Positions 7,328 through 11,749 of a DNA stretch of 11,749 bases are shown here, piece after piece. The stretch's first letter is position 1. Each line of letters begins with the position of its first letter. A program made the translations under genes and the position numbers. The notes beneath the pieces were generated by a model, which saw only the letters and a list, made by a program, of their open reading frames with translations, was not told the origin of the DNA and did no database searches. Source of the DNA: an uncultured Collinsella sp. (GTDB taxonomy: Bacteria > Actinomycetota > Coriobacteriia > Coriobacteriales > Coriobacteriaceae); assembly GCA_902491915.1 (NCBI GenBank), contig CABUJL010000056.1, forward strand, positions 1 through 11,749. Reading direction: 5' to 3'.

Positions 7328-7387
7328 TTACGATGCATTTGGGCCGAGCGTGCTTGCAATACGATGGGTCCAAGCGAATGGGCGGGC

Positions 7388-9541
7388 TTACTGAACTTTG
7401 CTGGCGAACTCGAGGTATTGCATGCGCTGCAGCTTGTCGATCGTCGAGGCGTATGGGCTGTCTTCAGATTCCAAGTCGTAGCGCAGCCCGTCGGCACCAA
7501 GGTAGCCGGCGACATTGATGGTGGGCACATCTGACCTTGTTGCAAGCAGAGCCTTTTGATAGTCGGTGAGCGGGGCGCCGATCTTATTAAGGGAAATGGC
7601 TGCAATCTCGTTTGCCCCGACGGTGTCGTAGACGTTGAGCTCGGTATTGCCGGCGATTTCATAGTTAGCCCAGACAAAATATGTCGACTGATAGATACGG
7701 AAAGCGTGGCTTGCCGTATCTTCCTGAGGGTACAGCTCGTCGTTGAGAGTCGTTGCGGCGCTCGGCTGATGGTCGCCAAAAAAGACAAGGACAACCGGTC
7801 TGCCGATATTGCGGAGCTCGTTGATAAAGTACTCGAGGTCCCGGTCGGATGCGTTGATGCAGGTTAGATAGGTGTTGAGCGCGCTATTGGCACCCTCGCT
7901 GGCTCCCTCGACCCAATAGTTTGTCAGCTCCTCGGCGGGAACGGTGCCATAGTCGTAGCCGCCGTGATTTTGCATCGTGACGTCAAAGATGAACTGCGGC
8001 GCTTCGTCGGTTCTAAGCAGGTCGAGTATCTTGTCGTAGGTGGCGTAGTCGCATACGCCGGCATGGTAACAGGGCGCACCTTCGAAATCGCCGATTGAAA
8101 GAAAGTCTCCGAAGCCCAGCTGCTGATAGATTTTATCTCGATGGTAGTTGACGGGGTTTTGCGGGTGCATAGCGGTAGCGGTATACCCAAGCTCTTTAAG
8201 GTCCTTTGCCAGGCTGTTGACGCCATTCATCTGATACAGCTGATAGGGGATCTTGCCTAATCCGACAAAGGCCGTTGTCGCTCCGGTCAAAAATTCGAAT
8301 TCGGAGTTTGCCGTTCCGCCACCGGTGACCGAAGCGAGCATGGTGCCGCGAACAAGTGTGTCGGGAAGCGAGTTGTAGAATGCGGGGCCGGTGTACCCGG
8401 CCGCCTGGAGCTGCTCAAAGCACGAAAGGTCGCTAAAACTCTCGTTCATGACGGCAACAATCGTCGGCTTGATTTCATTGAACTGGGCAACGGCAGCCGC
8501 GCGCTGCTCGCTCGAGCCATACGTGCTGTCGTAGGCGGCGGCGAGCTCCTGCTCGATGCTCTGCGCCTCATCGGGCGTATAGTCTTCGGGCTTCTCAATG
8601 GGCAACTCGTTGACCATTTCGGTGAACGAAGTGATAAAACCCTGAGACGTATATGTGGTGATAGGCTGCCAACGGTCAAATCCAAAATTCAGCGCCCGCT
8701 CCAAGTCGATGCTGGAAAAGCCCGAGAGCCCCACAACGGTCACTAGCAGAAAAGCGCAGAGGTTAGCGGCGATTGCGGGGAAGATATGGGTGGGCGTACG
8801 GAGCTTTCTCGGTCGGATAAGCGAAAGAAGCCCCAGGGAAATCTCCAGCAGGGCGAGAGAGGTTACGATTCCGGCGGTAAAGGTAAACTCGTATCCCTCG
8901 CTCACTTCCATTGCGGTGCCAAGGGCCAAGATATCGCTTGGCAGGATGGCCTCGCCTTTAAACGTTATGACGAAGTGCCCGGCAATGCCAAGGATGCAAC
9001 AGGCGACGGGCACGAGGGCCATGACGCCTCCATGACGCTGTCCCAGCAAATAAAGGGAGAGCAGAACCGTCGCGAGCAGCCCGACGGAAAACCCGAATGA
9101 GTTGGCGGGAATGCGATAGAACGTTTCGTTGCAGGCAATTTCGAGTGAAACGAACGAGAGCGCTGAAACGGCGGCGATGACAAGGATGTCACGGCAAATA
9201 CAGGCAACCGTTCCCGTCGCAAGATCGGTTTGGTCGATAAGTCCCGAAACCAAGGGCTCGACAAGAAGTATGACGGCGGCAGCACCGAGCGCCGAATAAG
9301 AAAGGACCCATAGGGAACTGTCCTCATTTACGAGCAATTGATTCGTAATCCATGCAGCTACCATGCCGAGCGGGATGAGGAGCGTCGCGCACCAAAAGAC
9401 GCGGGCAATGGGCGGCTTTTCATTGCGTTTGATTGAAAAATACACGCGTACGACGGCGGCGGCTACGATAAGGACGGCGATGAATATGGGCAGATTGGCC
9501 ATGTCACTCGAAGTGATTTCAAGGGGGATATCTTCGGTCAT
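7388..9541 (-). CDS. LTA synthase-family phosphoglycerol transferase (sulfatase fold, membrane)
   Basis: This is a membrane enzyme of the LtaS/sulfatase superfamily, which moves glycerol-phosphate from phosphatidylglycerol to a lipid or glycan acceptor outside the membrane. The 717-residue protein starts at ATG 9541, 6 nt after AGAGGA. It has about eight hydrophobic segments (roughly 17-36, 46-70, 76-101, 112-136, 148-168, 172-194, 221-243, 253-275). A linker and an extracellular sulfatase domain from about 358 follow. Expected active-site residues are visible: E367 in VMNESFSD, probable nucleophile T410 in GGGTANSEFEF, H459 and R468 in the MHPQNPVNYHRDK region, H526 in MQNHGG, and D590-H591 in FFGDHQPS. 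Basic loops such as SIKRNEKPP and RPRKLRTP fit an N-out, domain-out topology. S. aureus LtaS is about 646 residues with five helices. The exact polymer (LTA, lipoglycan or other) cannot be told. Confidence 0.9.
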   Translation of the reverse strand: MTEDIPLEITSSDMANLPIFIAVLIVAAAVVRVYFSIKRNEKPPIARVFWCATLLIPLGMVAAWITNQLLVNEDSSLWVLSYSALGAAAVILLVEPLVSGLIDQTDLATGTVACICRDILVIAAVSALSFVSLEIACNETFYRIPANSFGFSVGLLATVLLSLYLLGQRHGGVMALVPVACCILGIAGHFVITFKGEAILPSDILALGTAMEVSEGYEFTFTAGIVTSLALLEISLGLLSLIRPRKLRTPTHIFPAIAANLCAFLLVTVVGLSGFSSIDLERALNFGFDRWQPITTYTSQGFITSFTEMVNELPIEKPEDYTPDEAQSIEQELAAAYDSTYGSSEQRAAAVAQFNEIKPTIVAVMNESFSDLSCFEQLQAAGYTGPAFYNSLPDTLVRGTMLASVTGGGTANSEFEFLTGATTAFVGLGKIPYQLYQMNGVNSLAKDLKELGYTATAMHPQNPVNYHRDKIYQQLGFGDFLSIGDFEGAPCYHAGVCDYATYDKILDLLRTDEAPQFIFDVTMQNHGGYDYGTVPAEELTNYWVEGASEGANSALNTYLTCINASDRDLEYFINELRNIGRPVVLVFFGDHQPSAATTLNDELYPQEDTASHAFRIYQSTYFVWANYEIAGNTELNVYDTVGANEIAAISLNKIGAPLTDYQKALLATRSDVPTINVAGYLGADGLRYDLESEDSPYASTIDKLQRMQYLEFASKVQ

Positions 9542-9547
9542 GGACGT

Positions 9548-9553
9548 TCCTCT
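9548..9553 (-). promoter_or_regulatory. Ribosome binding site for the ltaS-like gene
   Basis: AGAGGA on the minus strand lies 6 nt before ATG 9541 and decides against the upstream in-frame start at 9616. It directly abuts one arm of the inverted repeat at 9554-9591. Confidence 0.65.
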
Positions 9554-9591
9554 GTTACAGCAAATTAAGTTCAGTAGTAGATTACTGTAAC
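9554..9591. repeat. Inverted repeat next to the ltaS-like start (possible operator or leader stem)
   Basis: GTTACAG at 9554-9560 is the exact reverse complement of CTGTAAC at 9585-9591, with a 24-nt A/T-rich spacer. Each arm is also part of its own small palindrome: CTGT-T-ACAG at 9552-9560 and TTAC-T-GTAA at 9582-9590. Arm centres are 31 bp apart, about three helical turns. In the minus-strand mRNA the arms could form a 7-bp stem touching the Shine-Dalgarno. A regulator dimer site and an RNA switch-like stem are both possible. Confidence 0.5.
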
Positions 9592-9660
9592 CTTTCCACG
9601 GCATTTCGAGAAACAAAGCATCCGATACGCAAAGCTAAATGTCTGCGAATCTTGTATTAC

Positions 9661-9672
9661 GAACATCTGTGC
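9661..9672. promoter_or_regulatory. Degenerate LexA-type box upstream of uvrA
   Basis: GAACATCTGTGC matches the Gram-positive SOS pattern GAAC-N4-GTTC with one mismatch in the right half. The flanking C and G keep the symmetry. It lies 63-74 bp upstream of the uvrA ATG and about 28 bp before the candidate -10. uvrA is often SOS-controlled, which makes the site plausible, but one short match is weak evidence. Confidence 0.4.
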
Positions 9673-9700
9673 GCGTCGAGTGCGCTAAACTCATCGACAG

Positions 9701-9706
9701 TATGAT
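9701..9706 (+). promoter_or_regulatory. Candidate -10 element for uvrA
   Basis: TATGAT matches the -10 consensus at five of six positions and gives a leader of about 20 nt. It is framed by a 5-bp inverted repeat (CATCG at 9692-9696, CGATG at 9708-9712). No strong -35 is visible at the usual distance. The 193-bp gap (9542-9734) shows no small gene. Confidence 0.4.
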
Positions 9707-9734
9707 TCGATGCAATAGGAGGCAAGGAGCTTCC

Positions 9735-11749
9735 ATGTCTGATTCTTCTATCGTTATTCGCGGCGCTCGTGAGCACAACCTCCGTGATATCGATGTTTCC
9801 ATTCCGCGTGACCAACTCGTGGTCATTACCGGTCTTTCTGGCTCGGGCAAGAGTTCGCTGGCATTTGACACTATCTATGCCGAGGGCCAGCGTCGATACG
9901 TCGAGAGCCTTTCGAGCTATGCGCGCCAGTTCTTGGGCCAGATGGACAAACCCGACTTGGATTCAATCGACGGCCTTTCGCCGGCGGTGTCGATCGACCA
10001 AAAGACGACGTCTAAAAACCCTCGCTCGACGGTTGGCACCGTAACCGAGATTTATGACTATCTGCGCCTGCTGTTCGCCCGTGTGGGCACCCCGCACTGT
10101 CCCGAATGCGGCCGCGTCATTGAGCGTCAGACGACCGACCAGGTTGCCGACAAGGTCTTGGCGGCGGGGGAGGGCCGCCGCGCGTTTGTGCTGGCACCGG
10201 TGGTGCGCGGGCGAAAAGGCGAGTACACCAAACTGTTTGAGGACCTTCGCGCCGAGGGCTTTAGCCGCGTGCGTGTCGACGGTGAAGTGCGCTCGCTCGA
10301 CGATCCGATCGATCTGGACAAGAAGTTCAAGCACGATATCGAGGTCGTAGTCGATCGCATCGTGATCCGTGAGAACTCTCTGGGCCGTATCGCCGAGTCT
10401 GTTGAGCAGGCGACCGCGCTGGCTCACGGCAATGTAAACGTGTACATGCTGCCCGATCGTGATGCTCCCGAGGGGACCGAGGGCGAGCTGCTGGAGTATT
10501 CGTTGGCCTTGGCGTGCCCGGAGCATGGTCACTCCATTGACGATCTTCAGCCGCGTGATTTTTCGTTCAACGCTCCCTATGGCGCATGTCCTGAGTGCGA
10601 CGGCCTGGGCTTTAAGAAAACCGTTGATGCCGAGGCGCTGATCGAGGACCCCTCGAAGTCCATTGCCGACGGAGTCTTTGGTAGCCTGTTTGGCAACTCG
10701 AACTACTATCCGCAGATTTTTGCTGCGGTCTGCAAACACTTTAAGGTGAGCACCGATACGCCGTGGGAGGACTTGCCCCCTCGCGTGCGTCGTGCATTTT
10801 TGGATGGCCTGGGCGATACGAAGATCTCGGTCAACTACCAAAAGCTCGACGGACGTCGCAGCCAGTGGGATACCAAGTTTTCGGGCGTTCGCAACATCCT
10901 GTACGAACGCTATACCGAGACGACGAACGAGAACACCAAGGCGCGCCTGGAGAAGTACATTCGCGAGGAGCCGTGCTCGACCTGCCACGGCGCTCGTTTG
11001 CGCCCTGAGATGCTCGCCGTCACCGTGGGCGGCAAGTCCATTTACGAGGTTTGTTGCCTGTCGTGCCGTGAGTCGCTCGAGTTTTTTGAGGGCCTGGAAC
11101 TCACCGAGCGCCAACAGTTTATCGGCGGCCGTATCGTCAAGGAAATCCTGGAGCGCTTGCGTTTTCTGGTCGATGTTGGACTCGACTATCTGACACTCGA
11201 TCGTGGCTCGGCGACGCTTTCCGGTGGCGAGGCACAGCGTATTCGACTGGCAACGCAGATCGGCGCGGGTCTCATGGGCGTGCTCTATATTCTGGACGAG
11301 CCCTCGATCGGTCTTCATCAGCGTGACAACGAGCGCCTGATTAAGACGCTCGAGCGCCTGCGCGATATCGGCAATACCGTTATCGTTGTCGAACACGACG
11401 AGGATACAATCCGTGCCGCCGACTACGTGATCGACATGGGGCCCGGAGCCGGCGTCAACGGCGGGCACGTAGTCGCGGCGGGAACGCCTGCTGATATCAT
11501 GGCGTCGATGACGGGCGCTTACCTGACCGGCAAACGAATGATTCGGGTGCCTGATGAACGGCGCAAGCCCGGTCGCGGCTGCCTTAAAATTACGGGCGCT
11601 CGAGCCAACAACCTCAAAAACGTTACCGCCAAGATCGAGTTTGGTACGCTTACGGTTGTTACCGGAGTGTCGGGATCGGGCAAGAGCTCCCTGGTTACCG
11701 ACACCATTGCGCCTGCCCTTACGAATGCCATTCACCGCTCGACGCGCCC
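9735..11749 (+). CDS. uvrA: Excinuclease ABC subunit A (UvrA), 3'-truncated by the window edge
   Basis: UvrA is the ABC-type ATPase dimer that finds bulky DNA lesions and loads UvrB. About 671 residues are visible of a family length near 940-950. ATG 9735 follows AAGGAG (9724-9729) with 5-nt spacing. Visible parts are Walker A GLSGSGKS at 33-40, CPEC at 122-125, the UvrB-interaction region after that, a zinc-site pair CPEH (C261, H264) and CPEC (C285, C288), CSTC at 414-417, the ABC signature LSGGE at 495-499, and Walker B VLYILDEP at 516-523. The second ATPase Walker A GVSGSGKS lies at 644-651. The frame continues open to the last base. The C122/C125 and C414/C417 pairs probably form a zinc module as in Gram-positive UvrA. 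The second signature and the later zinc finger lie beyond the window. Confidence 0.98.
   Translation, partial: MSDSSIVIRGAREHNLRDIDVSIPRDQLVVITGLSGSGKSSLAFDTIYAEGQRRYVESLSSYARQFLGQMDKPDLDSIDGLSPAVSIDQKTTSKNPRSTVGTVTEIYDYLRLLFARVGTPHCPECGRVIERQTTDQVADKVLAAGEGRRAFVLAPVVRGRKGEYTKLFEDLRAEGFSRVRVDGEVRSLDDPIDLDKKFKHDIEVVVDRIVIRENSLGRIAESVEQATALAHGNVNVYMLPDRDAPEGTEGELLEYSLALACPEHGHSIDDLQPRDFSFNAPYGACPECDGLGFKKTVDAEALIEDPSKSIADGVFGSLFGNSNYYPQIFAAVCKHFKVSTDTPWEDLPPRVRRAFLDGLGDTKISVNYQKLDGRRSQWDTKFSGVRNILYERYTETTNENTKARLEKYIREEPCSTCHGARLRPEMLAVTVGGKSIYEVCCLSCRESLEFFEGLELTERQQFIGGRIVKEILERLRFLVDVGLDYLTLDRGSATLSGGEAQRIRLATQIGAGLMGVLYILDEPSIGLHQRDNERLIKTLERLRDIGNTVIVVEHDEDTIRAADYVIDMGPGAGVNGGHVVAAGTPADIMASMTGAYLTGKRMIRVPDERRKPGRGCLKITGARANNLKNVTAKIEFGTLTVVTGVSGSGKSSLVTDTIAPALTNAIHRSTR

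Noticed and set aside
9542..9616. An N-terminal extension of the ltaS-like protein to 9616
   Set aside because: It would run through the inverted repeat and has no good ribosome binding site. ATG 9541 has AGAGGA at 6 nt.
9963..11735. A 590-codon open frame on the minus strand opposite uvrA
   Set aside because: It lies wholly inside uvrA, has no recognisable motif, and is rich in Arg/Leu/Ala/His as expected from the reverse complement of a biased coding frame. The plus-strand UvrA reading has every family motif.
1..11749. CRISPR arrays, tRNA or rRNA genes, insertion sequences, phage or defence genes
   Set aside because: No regularly spaced repeats, tRNA-like cloverleaf sequence, transposase motifs or att-type flanking repeats were seen by eye. 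Gaps between genes are all under 200 bp.

Overview
The window looks like ordinary chromosome from a moderately GC-rich Gram-positive bacterium. The best guess is a gut Actinomycetota of the class Coriobacteriia (Collinsella/Olsenella-like). This rests on the codon style, clear AAGGAG ribosome binding sites, an LtaS-like enzyme, and the company of coaE, uvrB, mrp and uvrA. The genus is an inference; no 16S gene or other decisive marker is present.

Layout. On the plus strand, positions 2-1061 hold the 3' part of coaE (dephospho-CoA kinase) overlapping a membrane-anchored lytic transglycosylase. uvrB follows (1113-3353) and ends at a hairpin that separates it from a convergent block. On the minus strand, 3419-7242 reads in transcription order as mrp (Fe-S carrier ATPase), a BaiN/YhiN-type flavoprotein (GTG start directly abutting the mrp stop), and a second, larger flavoprotein of the COG2509 type. 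A separate minus-strand gene at 7388-9541 encodes an eight-helix LTA synthase-like phosphoglycerol transferase. A 193-bp divergent intergenic region follows, then uvrA on the plus strand from 9735, which runs off the right edge.

How the genes work together. UvrA and UvrB are the damage-recognition half of nucleotide excision repair and lie about 6.4 kb apart, with unrelated genes between them. The mrp/flavoprotein set looks like a redox or cofactor operon, with its own promoter candidate upstream of mrp. The transglycosylase and the LtaS-like enzyme are both cell-envelope enzymes but sit in different transcription units.

I found no CRISPR array, insertion sequence, phage gene, tRNA or rRNA, and no stretch over 300 bp without a gene. 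I see no convincing novel system. The most interesting points are regulatory and structural: an inverted repeat next to the ltaS-like start, a degenerate LexA-type box before uvrA, repeats around the mrp promoter, a long basic C-terminal extension on UvrB, and the two adjacent flavoproteins downstream of mrp.
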